From the NCBI GenBank assembly GCA_947631925.1, contig CANRNE010000012.1, forward strand, positions 1 through 60,370: a stretch of DNA of 60,370 nt, read 5' to 3'. Of the stretch, positions 51,203 through 59,084 are shown in pieces; within the stretch, counting starts at the first letter, position 1; each line of letters opens with the position of its first letter. The notes under the pieces were generated by a model that saw only the letters and a list, made by a program, of their open reading frames with translations, had not been told where the DNA came from and did no database searches. The stretch is from an uncultured Clostridia bacterium (GTDB taxonomy: Bacteria > Bacillota > Clostridia > Christensenellales > Borkfalkiaceae). A program made the translations under genes and the position numbers.

Positions 51203-52432
51203 ATGAACAAGCTGCAGATGCGCAGATATGCAAAACTTCTCGCAAAGACCGGCATCAACGTCCGCCGCGGACAGTGGGTCGTCGTGCAAGCGGAGCTCGA
51301 CCAGCCCGAATTTGTCGAGATGGTCGTAGAGGAATTGTACCGCGCGGGTGCGGGGAAGGTGACGGTGGAGTGGTCGCATGACGCTCTTCTTCCCATTCAC
51401 TACCGCTATCAGAAGCAGGAGACGCTCGAAAACTTCGAAAAGTGGGAGCTCGAGAAGCTCGAACTTCGCACGAAGGAACTTCCCGCCATGCTCTACCTCG
51501 AATCCGAGGATCCCGACGGGCTCGCCGGCATCGATCAGGAGAAATTCACCGCCGTCCGCACGTCGCGCACGAAGGTCATCAAGCCGTATCGTGACCGCAT
51601 GGAGAACAAATATCAGTGGTGCATCGCCGCCGTCCCCGGGAAAGCTTGGGCGAGAAAGGTCTTCCCCGACCTCAAACTCGGCAACACCGCAGTCGACGCC
51701 CTCTGGGACGCCATTCTGAAGGCCGCTCGCGCCGACGGCGCCGACCCCGTCCGCGACTGGATGTTCCACAACGACGAACTTGCCGCGAAATGCGACTATC
51801 TCAACCGCTTGAAGCTCGTCTCCCTCGAGTATAAGTCCTCCAACGGCACCGATTTCCGCGTCGGGCTCATCGAAAACAGCCGTTTCTGCGGCGGCAGCGA
51901 GGAGACCCTCAAGGGCAACGTCTTCAATCCCAACATTCCCTCCGAGGAGATTTTCATCTCTCCCAAGGCGGGGGACGCAGACGGCATCGTCTATTCCACC
52001 AAGCCGCTCTCCTATCAGGGCGAGCTCATCGAGGACTTCTCGGTGCGCTTCGAGGGCGGAAAAGTCGTCGAAGTCAAGGCGAAGAAGAATCAGGCGCTTC
52101 TTGAAAAGATGATTTCGATGGACGAGGGCGCAAGCCGCCTCGGCGAAGTCGCGCTCATTCCCTATGACAGCCCCATCAACAACACGGGCATCCTCTTCTA
52201 CAACACCCTCTTCGACGAGAACGCGAGCTGCCATCTCGCCCTCGGGAGGGGATTCAACGAGTGTCTGCGCGGCTACGAGTCCATGTCCAACGAGGAAATT
52301 CACGAGAAGGGCATCAACGACAGCCTCATCCACGTCGACTTCATGATTGGCGCCAAGGACCTCGACATCGTCGGCGTCACGAAGTCGGGCGAGCGCGTTC
52401 CCATCTTCAAGAATGGAAATTGGGCATTTTAA
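51203..52432 (+). CDS. M29-family aminopeptidase
   Basis: The 409-residue product matches the thermophilic aminopeptidase (PepS/AmpS, M29) family: VQAELDQPEFVEMVVEELYRAGA at the start, SNGTDFRVGL, FNPNIPSEEIFISP with the metal-ligand Glu residues, and ALGRGFNECLRGY then IHVDFMIG with His-x-Asp near the C-terminus. GAGGTG ribosome binding site. Releases N-terminal residues from peptides in the cytoplasm. The operator-like palindrome upstream hints at control by the PadR-type factor. Confidence 0.92.
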   Translation: MNKLQMRRYAKLLAKTGINVRRGQWVVVQAELDQPEFVEMVVEELYRAGAGKVTVEWSHDALLPIHYRYQKQETLENFEKWELEKLELRTKELPAMLYLESEDPDGLAGIDQEKFTAVRTSRTKVIKPYRDRMENKYQWCIAAVPGKAWARKVFPDLKLGNTAVDALWDAILKAARADGADPVRDWMFHNDELAAKCDYLNRLKLVSLEYKSSNGTDFRVGLIENSRFCGGSEETLKGNVFNPNIPSEEIFISPKAGDADGIVYSTKPLSYQGELIEDFSVRFEGGKVVEVKAKKNQALLEKMISMDEGASRLGEVALIPYDSPINNTGILFYNTLFDENASCHLALGRGFNECLRGYESMSNEEIHEKGINDSLIHVDFMIGAKDLDIVGVTKSGERVPIFKNGNWAF

Positions 52433-52477
52433 GTTGTTTGAAAGACAGAAAATTGTGGTATAAGATAAGAAACCGCT

Positions 52478-52498
52478 CCGCCGCAGACCTTGCGGCGG
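52478..52498 (+). promoter_or_regulatory. Leader hairpin before the COG0523 gene
   Basis: CCGCCGCA at 52478-52485 and TGCGGCGG at 52491-52498 form an 8-base stem, 20 bases before the start codon. TTGAAA and TATAAG boxes upstream (52438-52464) are only 15 bases apart, so the promoter is uncertain. No zinc-uptake-regulator box is evident. Confidence 0.45.
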
Positions 52499-52517
52499 GC
52501 GAATCTTTGAGGGAATT

Positions 52518-53597
52518 ATGACAAAAATCGACATTATTTCGGGCTTTTTGGGCGCGGGAAAGACGACGCTCATCAAAAAACTCATCCGCGAGGCCTACAA
52601 GGGCGAACAGGTCGTGCTCATCGAAAACGAGTTCGGCGAAATCGGCGTAGACGGCGGATTTTTGCAGGATGCGGGCATTCAGATTACCGAGATGAACTCG
52701 GGCTGTATCTGCTGCTCCCTCGTGGGGGATTTCTCCAAGGCGCTCAAGGAAGTCGCCGCCCGCTTCTCTCCCGACCGCATCGTCATCGAGCCCTCGGGCG
52801 TGGGCAAGCTCTCCGACGTCATCAAGGCCGTTCAGCGCGCCGCCGTCCCGAACAGCTGCCTCAACGCCTTCTGCACCGTCGTCGATGCCAAAAAGTGCAA
52901 GGTGTATCTCAAGAATTTCGGCGAATTCTTCCTCGATCAGGTGGAAAATGCGAGCTGTATCGTGCTCTCCCACACCTCGGATGCCGCTAAGACCGCCGAG
53001 GCCGTGGAATTGCTCCGTGCGCATACCGCCGTCACCGTCGTCACGACGGATTGGGACAAACTGACGGGGGGAGACCTTCTCTCTGCGATGCAGCAGACGG
53101 AGAGCCTCGCCGCCGAACTTGCCCGCCTCGCCGAAGAGGCGCACGACGAGCACGAACATCACCATCACCATCATGACGATGACGACGACGAATGCTGTCA
53201 TCACCACCATCATCATGACGATGACGACGATGATGATGACGATGATGATGAGCACGAACATCACCATCATCACGGGGAAGGGGAGTGCGACGACCCCGAC
53301 TGCGAGTGCCATCATCATCACCACGCCGACGAAGTCTTTTCGAGCTGGGGCACGGAGACTTCCAAGACGTTTACAAAATCCGACCTCGAGCATCTCCTCG
53401 ATGCGCTCGCCACGGGCAAATACGGGCAGATTCTGCGCGCAAAGGGCATCGTGGACGGGGGAGACGTCTGGTATCACTTCGACTATGTCCCCGAGGAGGC
53501 GGACATCCGCGAGGGCGCGGCCACCGTCACGGGCAGACTGTGCGTCATCGGCTGTCATCTCGACGAGAATGCGCTCAAGGAACTCTTTCTGAGGTAA
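52518..53597 (+). CDS. COG0523/CobW-type metallochaperone GTPase with a His/Asp-rich metal-binding loop
   Basis: The 359-residue product has the P-loop GFLGAGKTT (9-17), the metal-binding CxCC motif (Cys63, Cys65, Cys66 in SGCICCS), IEPSGVGK as the G3-like segment and the CobW C-terminal domain (ILRAKGIV, VWYHFDYVPEE). Between domains (about 210-275) lies an extreme stretch of His and Asp runs with a CDDPDCEC cluster, suited to zinc, nickel or cobalt. Such proteins deliver metals, zinc in the best studied cases. The downstream gene, four bases away, is a second P-loop protein. Confidence 0.9.
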   Translation: MTKIDIISGFLGAGKTTLIKKLIREAYKGEQVVLIENEFGEIGVDGGFLQDAGIQITEMNSGCICCSLVGDFSKALKEVAARFSPDRIVIEPSGVGKLSDVIKAVQRAAVPNSCLNAFCTVVDAKKCKVYLKNFGEFFLDQVENASCIVLSHTSDAAKTAEAVELLRAHTAVTVVTTDWDKLTGGDLLSAMQQTESLAAELARLAEEAHDEHEHHHHHHDDDDDECCHHHHHHDDDDDDDDDDDEHEHHHHHGEGECDDPDCECHHHHHADEVFSSWGTETSKTFTKSDLEHLLDALATGKYGQILRAKGIVDGGDVWYHFDYVPEEADIREGAATVTGRLCVIGCHLDENALKELFLR

Positions 53598-53600
53598 GCC

Positions 53601-54545
53601 ATGCGGGAAGTTCCCATCTTTTGCTTCTTCGGATTCCTCGATGCGGGGAAGACGAAGTTCATACAGGAGACCATGGAGGACGAGCGCTTTGACGAAAACG
53701 GCGCCAAGACGCTCCTTCTCGTGCTCGAAGAGGGGGAGGAGGAATACGACTCCTCCCGTTTTGCCGTAAAAAATTCGGTGACGGTGCACCTTCCCATGGA
53801 CGAGCTCACGGGCGCAAAACTTCTTGAGATTGACAAGATTCACCGCCCGCGGCGCATCGTGCTCGAATACAACGGCATGCTGACTTTCGACAAGTTCCTC
53901 GACGCCATGCCCGACGGCTGGCTGATTGCGCAGGTGATGGCATTCTTCGACGCCACGTCGTTCCTTGCATACAACCGCAACATGCGGCAGTTCGTCTTCG
54001 ACAAGATTCAGTATGCCGACACCGTCGTCTTCAACCGCTTCCGTCCCGAATTCGACAAGCTCGAGTTCCATAAAATCGTGCGGGCAATCAGCCGCCGCCC
54101 CAACATCGTCTATGAATACCTCGGCGGCAGGGCGGAGTACGATGAAATCGTCGACCCGCTTCCCTTCGACATCGAGGCGCCCGTCATCGTCATCGGCGAC
54201 GGGGATTATGCCTACTTCTACCGCGACCTCGTCGAAACGCCCGAAAAGTACAACGGCAAGGTGGTCCGCTTCAAGGGGCTCGTCGCCGTGGACAAGAAGA
54301 TGAAGGCGGGAACCGTCGTCGTGGGCAGGCACATCATGACTTGCTGTGAGGCGGACATCCAATACAGCGGGCTCGTCTGCCTGCATGCCTCCCCGCTTCC
54401 TCTTCGGACACAGGACTGGGTGACGCTGACTGCGCGCATCGACCTTGCCTATCATCCCATCTACGGGCAGGTGGGGCCCGTCCTCAAAGCGACGGCGCTC
54501 GACTATGCCGAGCCGCCCGAACAGCCCGTCGCGACCTTCTTTTAA
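53601..54545 (+). CDS. CobW-like P-loop domain fused to a YcgQ/DUF1980-like C-terminal domain
   Basis: The 314-residue product starts with FCFFGFLDAGKTKFIQ, a CobW-type P-loop (about 11-19), followed by a GTPase-like domain to about residue 180 that lacks the CxCC motif and has ADTVVFNRF at the position of the guanine-recognition motif. Residues about 185-314 resemble the C-terminal domain of YcgQ (DUF1980/TIGR03943): GKVVRFKGLV, VVVGRHIMTCCEAD and a VTLTARID strand. YcgQ-YcgR pairs work with metal or zinc homeostasis in other Gram-positives. Four bases after the metallochaperone gene, so one transcript. The domain match is by eye. Confidence 0.72.
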   Translation: MREVPIFCFFGFLDAGKTKFIQETMEDERFDENGAKTLLLVLEEGEEEYDSSRFAVKNSVTVHLPMDELTGAKLLEIDKIHRPRRIVLEYNGMLTFDKFLDAMPDGWLIAQVMAFFDATSFLAYNRNMRQFVFDKIQYADTVVFNRFRPEFDKLEFHKIVRAISRRPNIVYEYLGGRAEYDEIVDPLPFDIEAPVIVIGDGDYAYFYRDLVETPEKYNGKVVRFKGLVAVDKKMKAGTVVVGRHIMTCCEADIQYSGLVCLHASPLPLRTQDWVTLTARIDLAYHPIYGQVGPVLKATALDYAEPPEQPVATFF

Positions 54546-54589
54546 GCGAAAAAAACGCAAAAATTGCGGAAAAAAATTTCCCCCGCGTA

Positions 54590-54618
54590 TTTACTTTTAC
54601 AAAAAAGTATGTTATAAT
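54590..54618 (+). promoter_or_regulatory. Promoter of the flavodoxin gene
   Basis: TTTACT at 54590-54595, 17 bases, TATAAT at 54613-54618. Confidence 0.75.
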
Positions 54619-54656
54619 AAAGCCAACATGGGTTAATTCCCGTGCGGAGGTGGAAT

Positions 54657-55130
54657 ATGAAGAAACTCGTCGTCTATTATTCGCTCGGCGGCAACACGCG
54701 CGCCGTTGCACGCAAACTTGCCCGCGCGCTCAAAGCCGACGTGCTCGAACTGCACACGGTGAAGGCGTATCCCGATGACTATGACGTCCTCGTCAGTCTC
54801 GGCAAGCAGGAAGTTACGACGGGGTATATTCCCCAGCTCAAGCCGTACAGGGTTGACCTCGACAAGTACGACACCATCCTCATCGGGACGCCCGTGTGGT
54901 GGTATACATTCGCGCCCGCCATCAAAAGTTTCCTTGCGGGCAAGAACTGGAAGGGGAGAAGGGTGTTCCCGTTCGCCACGAACGGCGGCTGGCTCGGCCA
55001 CACGCCGAGCGATTTCAAGCGCGCCCTGCGCGGCGCCGACCTCGGCCCCGTCCTCAACGTCAAATTCGACGGCAACATTCAGAAGACGGACGAGAGCGAA
55101 ATCAAGGCTTGGCTCAACCTCATCGGATGA
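54657..55130 (+). CDS. Flavodoxin-like protein
   Basis: The 157-residue product has the FMN phosphate loop VVYYSLGGNTRAVA at the N-terminus, IGTPVWWYTFAPAIKSFL and FATNGGWLGHTPSD, typical of flavodoxins of the FldA_2/NAD(P)H-oxidoreductase-like group. The ATG at 54657 has GGAGGTG upstream. Its stop overlaps the next start (ATGA). Likely a small electron carrier or quinone reductase. Confidence 0.88.
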   Translation: MKKLVVYYSLGGNTRAVARKLARALKADVLELHTVKAYPDDYDVLVSLGKQEVTTGYIPQLKPYRVDLDKYDTILIGTPVWWYTFAPAIKSFLAGKNWKGRRVFPFATNGGWLGHTPSDFKRALRGADLGPVLNVKFDGNIQKTDESEIKAWLNLIG

Positions 55131-55993
55131 ACGAGCTCATCTCTCATCTTTCCGCGCAGTATGGCGCGGAGCATGCACGCATTTTGACGGGGTATTCTGC
55201 GGAACGCCCCGTTTCTTTGCGCGTCAATTCCCTGAAAGCGGACGTCGGGGAGGTCATTGCGGCGCTGCAATCGCTCGGCGGCGAGGTGGAAATCCACCCT
55301 TGGTACTCCGCCGCCCTCACCGTGCGCGGGCTCACGGAATCCCGAATTTCCGAGACAAATCTCTTTCGCGAGGGAAAAATCTATCTGCAGAGCCTTTCCT
55401 CCATGCTCCCGCCCCTCTATCTCGAGCCCAAGGCGGGGGAGAGCATCCTCGACATGACGGCTGCCCCCGGCGGCAAGACGACAGAGCTCTTCGCCCTGTC
55501 CGAGGGCAAGGCGCTCATCACCGCCTGCGAGCGGGACAAGATTCGCTACGACCGCCTCGTCTTCAACCTCGCGCGGCAGGGCGCGGGCAGGGTGTTCGCA
55601 ATGCGGCAGGACGCGTGCGACCTCGATGATTTTCTCTCCTTCGACAAGATTCTTCTCGATGCTCCCTGCACGGGTAGCGGGACGGTTTCTTCTCTATTGC
55701 CCGTCCGTTTTGCTGAGGAATTTCTCAAAAAATGCGTCGCGCGGCAGGAAAAATTGCTGAAAAAGGCGTACCGTCTCCTCAAAAAGGGCGGCACGCTCGT
55801 CTATTCCACTTGTTCGGTTCTCATGGAGGAGGACGGCGAGCAGGCGCTCCGCTTCGCCAAGGCGACGGGGGCAGCCCTCGTTCCCATCTCCGCGCCCGAC
55901 GGCGCACCCACCCTTCCTTCGCCCGCGGGCACCGTCTGCATCTGTCCCGACGCGCGCTACGAGGGGTTCTTCCTCGCAAAATTTCAAAAGTAA
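55127..55993 (+). CDS. RNA (cytosine-5) methyltransferase, RsmB/RsmF/NSUN family
   Basis: The 288-residue product has the SAM motif ILDMTAAPGGKTTEL, the DAPCTGSGT motif and the YSTCS motif with the catalytic cysteine. The N-terminal part carries PVSLRVNSLKAD typical of the family. It is short: no NusB domain (as in RsmB) and no long C-terminal extension (as in RsmF), so the exact rRNA target cannot be named. Translationally coupled to the flavodoxin gene. Confidence 0.9.
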   Translation: MNELISHLSAQYGAEHARILTGYSAERPVSLRVNSLKADVGEVIAALQSLGGEVEIHPWYSAALTVRGLTESRISETNLFREGKIYLQSLSSMLPPLYLEPKAGESILDMTAAPGGKTTELFALSEGKALITACERDKIRYDRLVFNLARQGAGRVFAMRQDACDLDDFLSFDKILLDAPCTGSGTVSSLLPVRFAEEFLKKCVARQEKLLKKAYRLLKKGGTLVYSTCSVLMEEDGEQALRFAKATGAALVPISAPDGAPTLPSPAGTVCICPDARYEGFFLAKFQK

Positions 55994-55995
55994 AA

Positions 55996-56018
55996 CCGCT
56001 CCCGTGGGAGCGGCTTTT
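55996..56018. terminator. Terminator between convergent genes
   Basis: CCGCTCCC at 55996-56003, GT, GGGAGCGG at 56006-56013, then CTTTTC. AAAA on the other side lets it also serve the convergent minus-strand gene. Confidence 0.8.
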
Positions 56019-56947
56019 CAGTCAAAGAAGGAAATTTGCCCGTCTGACGGCACGAGGTAGCTCTCCTGACGGCTCGAAAGCAGGGTGTCCGTCTCACGGA
56101 GGGTGCCGATGAGAAGGGGAGAGGTCGGGTCATGGCGGGCGACGTTCTCCGCGGTGTTTTCGAGGCGCACCGCGTTGCAATAGCGGCATTCGGCGGGACA
56201 GCTGTCGTACCAGCCGATGTCCCTGCTCTCGATGCAGGCGCACAGCCGCTGGTTTCCGATGTGCCGAACGTCTCGGAAGCGGCACTTATTGGCAATCGCA
56301 ATGTCGGAGAGCGTCACACAGCCCCCGTGCGGAAGGCCGAGGTCTCCGCTCATCGCACAGCTTCTTAAGGGGAGATTGTGCTTTGCCGCAATCTCAGAAA
56401 AGGCCGCAAAAATTTGTCTCTTTTCGGACTTTGAAAGTTGAATGTAGTCGGGAATGTTTGTACTCAGGCGGATAAAGACATCCACAAAGTTGACGATACA
56501 GCCCGAAACATAGGGGGAAATGCACTCGGCAAGCGCCTTGAACATCTCGATGTGGTAGCTCGCGTCATAGCGCGGCGTGACGATGACGGGGTCGTACCGC
56601 CAGAAAATCTTTTCCCGTCCAACAAGGGCGGAGAGGTCTCTGATTGTTGTAAGGCGCTCCGGAAGGGGAGGCGTGTTGGGTTCGAGGTCGGGCCCATAGC
56701 CGTTCACGGTGGCGTGGAAGAGGGTGCGGTAGCTGTCCGTAATCTCTGCAAGACGGGGGAGCGCGGGCGCATAATTCTTGGAGCAGAAGAGCACGGCATC
56801 CACCCGGTCGGGGGCGAGGTCATACTTCATCACGCGGGTCGGGAAGAGGGGATTGCGTGAGTAGACAAACCCTTCGCGAAAGCGGTTGAAGAGCCATTCA
56901 CTGTAAAACCATACGATATCCGTTCGCAGACCGACATTGATGAGCAT
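56018..56947 (-). CDS. DUF1848 family protein
   Basis: The 309-residue product starts at the ATG at 56947 (MLINVGLRTDIVWFYSEWLFNRF); its opening, the YSRNPLFPTRV motif, the IVTPRYD segment and the C-terminal cysteine cluster (CACIESRDIGWYDSCPAECRYC) are those of DUF1848, whose function is unknown; the clustered cysteines suggest an iron-sulfur or metal site. There is no ribosome binding site; a TATAAT -10 box lies 7-12 bases before the ATG, so the mRNA may be leaderless. An in-frame ATG 39 bases upstream would lie in the hairpin region. Confidence 0.82.
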   Translation of the reverse strand: MLINVGLRTDIVWFYSEWLFNRFREGFVYSRNPLFPTRVMKYDLAPDRVDAVLFCSKNYAPALPRLAEITDSYRTLFHATVNGYGPDLEPNTPPLPERLTTIRDLSALVGREKIFWRYDPVIVTPRYDASYHIEMFKALAECISPYVSGCIVNFVDVFIRLSTNIPDYIQLSKSEKRQIFAAFSEIAAKHNLPLRSCAMSGDLGLPHGGCVTLSDIAIANKCRFRDVRHIGNQRLCACIESRDIGWYDSCPAECRYCNAVRLENTAENVARHDPTSPLLIGTLRETDTLLSSRQESYLVPSDGQISFFD

Positions 56948-56985
56948 ATCTGTATTATAACATAAATGCGTGCAAACTGCACGCA
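56947..56985 (-). promoter_or_regulatory. -10 box and palindrome before the DUF1848 gene
   Basis: Minus strand TATAAT (56959-56954) places the transcript start at about 56947, the A of the start codon. Just upstream, ATGCGTGC and GCACGCAT form an 8-base inverted repeat (about 56965-56985). A good -35 box is not visible, so an activator bound at the palindrome is possible. Confidence 0.45.
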
Positions 56986-57018
56986 TATTTTCTTGGAATT
57001 TTTTAGCGCAGGGGGCGG

Positions 57019-57347
57019 TTACTCCCCGATTTTGTGCGCGTAGATGAGCATTTTCTTTGTGGAGAGGTCCTCACAGCCCTTCTGAAGGGGGCAAGCAGCT
57101 GCACAAGCGCAAATTGATACTGTTCATAGCCCTTCACGTCGCGGCAGAGATTGCCGTTGTACTCGTTTCCTTTCCCGTCGGGAAAGTCATCCGTCTTCTT
57201 ATAGGGCGCGATTGCAATCTCGTAGAGCGAGGCATGCTTCAGCTCCTTGTGCTTTTGGCAGTCGAAAAATCCCGCTTATTTCAGCGCCTTTTGAATGCGC
57301 CGCAAATGGACAAGTTTTACGATTTCCGTCAGTTCTTCGATGTTCAT
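57019..57347 (-). pseudogene. Decayed gene of about 105 codons, unknown family
   Basis: Read on the minus strand from the ATG at 57347: MNIEELTEIVKLVHLRRIQ and so on to ALK, then an in-frame TAA, then a well-formed continuation (AGFFDCQKHKELKHASLYEI, later KKTDDFPDGKGNEYNGNL and DVKGYEQYQFAL). A frameshift near 57105 follows and the last part continues in another frame as QKGCEDLSTKKMLIYAHKIGE and a TAA at 57019. One stop and one frameshift mark it as a pseudogene. I do not recognise the family. Confidence 0.65.
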
Positions 57348-57431
57348 AGCGAGAAAATCATACCATAAACCGCCGCCCCCGTCAAGTACTTTTGTTATGG
57401 CACATGGAAATTGTCTCCCGAACCGCTTACT

Positions 57432-57484
57432 CCTTGCCCGCCCCTTGAAGGGAGGGTGTCGCCAATGGCGACGGAAGGGGTGGC
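57432..57484. repeat. REP-like interspersed palindromic element
   Basis: Contains CCCGCCCCTTGAAGGGAGGG, then GTCGCC-AAT-GGCGAC and GGAAGGGGTGG: nested inverted repeats of a form often scattered between genes in gut Clostridia. Only one copy is seen in the window. Confidence 0.5.
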
Positions 57485-57508
57485 GTTTGATTAGAATGGC
57501 ACCAACAT

Positions 57509-57550
57509 ACCAAAATACGGGGCATACAACAGTGTGCCCCGTATTTTGGT
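57509..57550. repeat. 16-base perfect inverted repeat
   Basis: ACCAAAATACGGGGCA at 57509-57524 and its exact complement at 57535-57550, with a 10-base loop. The right end runs into the 38-bp repeat. It lacks a T-run; a terminator of an eroded gene or the tip of a small mobile element are options. Confidence 0.65.
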
Positions 57551-57584
57551 GCGGTCGACAGGAGTTGCGCCTTTAGCGGCGCGC
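57547..57584. repeat. 38-bp direct repeat, copy A
   Basis: Starts TGGTGCGGTCGACAGGAG and ends GCGGCGCGC. An identical copy lies at 59805-59842. The first 30 bases resemble the complement of a tRNA 3' end (compare the tRNA-Val gene: TGGTGGGGACAACAGGACT), as an attachment site would. The two copies bracket the lipoprotein/EFR1 segment. Confidence 0.75.
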
Positions 57585-57641
57585 TCGTTAAAGCCCAAGC
57601 ACCCGCCAAAGCGCTATCTTGATTTTTTACCCCGTTTGGGC

Positions 57642-57670
57642 TTGATTTTATTCCGTGCTTATGGTATAAT
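57642..57670 (+). promoter_or_regulatory. Promoter of the lipoprotein-EFR1 segment
   Basis: TTGATT at 57642-57647, 17 bases, TATAAT at 57665-57670. Confidence 0.8.
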
Positions 57671-57701
57671 TAGGTAGACGGAAATTTGCGAGGGAATTTC
57701 A

Positions 57702-58307
57702 ATGAAATATTCGCATTCGTTGCAAAAATTGTTATGGAGCATAATCGCAATAACATTATCGTTATACTTTTTTTCAGCTTGCGGTAATCCGAGTGCGCTT
57801 GAAATCGGATTTGACCGTGGCGGACGGTTGCCGTCGCTCATGAGCGCTGTGAAAAGCGACCACACCGATTTTGAAATCAATGATGTCACACTCGATTTTT
57901 ATTTTGGCGGTCTTGCGGATGAATATCCCCCCGACCACGAACACATATCTGTGGGGTTCGCCCTCTATTTTTGCAATGAAGAAGCCTATTCGGCGTTGGA
58001 ACTTGACACGCCGTACAGCGATTATCAAACTTTGGACGGTCTCTATTTTATCAAAATTATCAGTACGGAAGAGTTTAATTCGGACAAATACGAAGTCGAT
58101 GTAAGCAGATTTGGGAAAGCGACCTTTCAGCATTCGAGGCGGCATATCGCCTCTTACCCGACGGAGCATTGGAAGAGGCCTGCCGCGAGCAATATATGTC
58201 GGACTACGCAGAGTTCGGCGGCAGAAGATATATTTGTACATGGAAATACTGCCTTGTTCAAGATATGGAAAAGTAACATCTATGAACTTGTCTTGTGGAA
58301 GAAATAA
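57702..58307 (+). CDS. Lipoprotein, copy 1, chimeric at its 3' end
   Basis: The 201-residue frame begins with a lipoprotein signal (SLYFFSAC, Cys27) and a domain with VTLDFYFGGLADEY and LYFCNEEAYSALELDTPY. To position 58134 it matches the gene at 59096 closely: 57709-57889 is identical to 59085-59265, and the rest is about nine in ten by eye. After 58134 the two diverge completely; from there this copy reads through the remnant of another gene in the wrong frame, giving an unrelated tail (HSRRHIASYPTEHWKR and onward). The function is unknown. The segment is clearly more AT-rich than the rest of the window. Confidence 0.65.
   Translation: MKYSHSLQKLLWSIIAITLSLYFFSACGNPSALEIGFDRGGRLPSLMSAVKSDHTDFEINDVTLDFYFGGLADEYPPDHEHISVGFALYFCNEEAYSALELDTPYSDYQTLDGLYFIKIISTEEFNSDKYEVDVSRFGKATFQHSRRHIASYPTEHWKRPAASNICRTTQSSAAEDIFVHGNTALFKIWKSNIYELVLWKK
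57709..58134 (+). repeat. 426-bp direct duplication, copy 1
   Basis: Aligns without gaps to 59085-59510 (offset 1376 bases). The first 181 bases are identical; mismatches begin at 57890 and accumulate downstream, a mosaic that suggests gene conversion or a recent exchange at the 5' end. Confidence 0.9.
58130..58276 (+). pseudogene. Orphan 3' fragment of another gene fused to lipoprotein copy 1
   Basis: In the frame starting at 58130 the sequence reads AFEAAYRLLPDGALEEACR, then EQYMSDYAEFGGRRYICTW and KYCLVQDMEK before a TAA at 58274-58276. The composition and helix-like pattern look like real protein, unlike the frame used by the upstream lipoprotein. It has no start of its own. I do not recognise the parent family. 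Confidence 0.6.
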
Positions 58308-58337
58308 TTTCAATTTCACGGAGAAAATCATCATCGT

Positions 58338-59084
58338 ATGACAGGAATATTTTATTTCAGCGCGACGGGCAACAGCCTGTATATTTCTCAAAAAATCCGC
58401 GAAAAAATGGGCGGCAAAATCATCTATATCCCTACATATATGGGGAATGGTAACGAGTTTGACAAAATCATTGTCGTATCGCCTATTTATTCCTCTGGTC
58501 TGCCTGTTCACGTTTATGATTTTTTGCCTCGCCTTGACAATGAGAGAGAGTTGTTTATTGTCCTCAACTATGGCGGTATGGTCGGCGGCGCGGATTATTT
58601 CGTGTATGCGTATTCCCGTCAAAAAGGACTGAACGTGAAAGGCATTTTTGCGTTAAAAATGCCCGAAAATTATACGCTCACATTTACCGTGCCGAAATTT
58701 TACTTAAAGCGTGTACTTAATAGTGCCGATAAACGTATTGATAGGGTCATTTCAAAAATCACTTGCGACGAACCTACACTTCCGAGAAAGAAAAAGACAA
58801 AAGAAAAGATTTATTACAAGAACAAGGCAAATTGGCATTTGATCGGGGAACGGTTTTGGGTTTCGGAAGATTGCATCGGGTGCGGGAAATGCATCGGGCT
58901 ATGCCCTGCGCAGAATATTTCTATGGAGAATGGAAAAATCACATTCGGCAATGCTTGCGTCGCGTGTCTCGGTTGCTATCATCGGTGTCCCCAAAAGGCG
59001 ATCAGATATCTTCGTAAAAAGAAAAAAGATAGATATATCAATCCCTGCATCGACGAAAAGTTGATAGGCAAAAATATTGATTAA
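58338..59084 (+). CDS. EFR1-type flavodoxin-ferredoxin protein
   Basis: The 248-residue product joins an N-terminal flavodoxin-like domain (GIFYFSATGNSLYISQKI, then VVSPIYSSGLP and LNYGGMVGGADY) to a C-terminal 2[4Fe-4S] ferredoxin with CIGCGKCIGLCP (from residue 179) and CVACLGCYHRCP. This arrangement is the EFR1 family common in anaerobes; it should carry electrons between a flavin and iron-sulfur partners. It lies between the two lipoprotein copies. The ribosome binding site (GGAG) is distant from the ATG. Confidence 0.9.
   Translation: MTGIFYFSATGNSLYISQKIREKMGGKIIYIPTYMGNGNEFDKIIVVSPIYSSGLPVHVYDFLPRLDNERELFIVLNYGGMVGGADYFVYAYSRQKGLNVKGIFALKMPENYTLTFTVPKFYLKRVLNSADKRIDRVISKITCDEPTLPRKKKTKEKIYYKNKANWHLIGERFWVSEDCIGCGKCIGLCPAQNISMENGKITFGNACVACLGCYHRCPQKAIRYLRKKKKDRYINPCIDEKLIGKNID

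Larger units (their letters stand above)
57348..57701. other. Gene-free stretch with repeats and a promoter
   Basis: This stretch holds a REP-like element (57432-57484), a 16-base perfect hairpin (57509-57550), one copy of the 38-bp direct repeat (57547-57584) and a promoter (57642-57670). I see no coding frame that resembles a protein. Confidence 0.6.

Noticed and set aside
53145-53330. CAT/GAT triplet tract as a non-coding microsatellite
   Set aside because: It stays in frame within a complete COG0523 protein and encodes the His/Asp metal-binding loop known in this family.
57057-57368. 103-codon plus-strand frame near the 57-kb pseudogene
   Set aside because: It is antisense to the better-formed decayed minus-strand gene and lacks a ribosome binding site.
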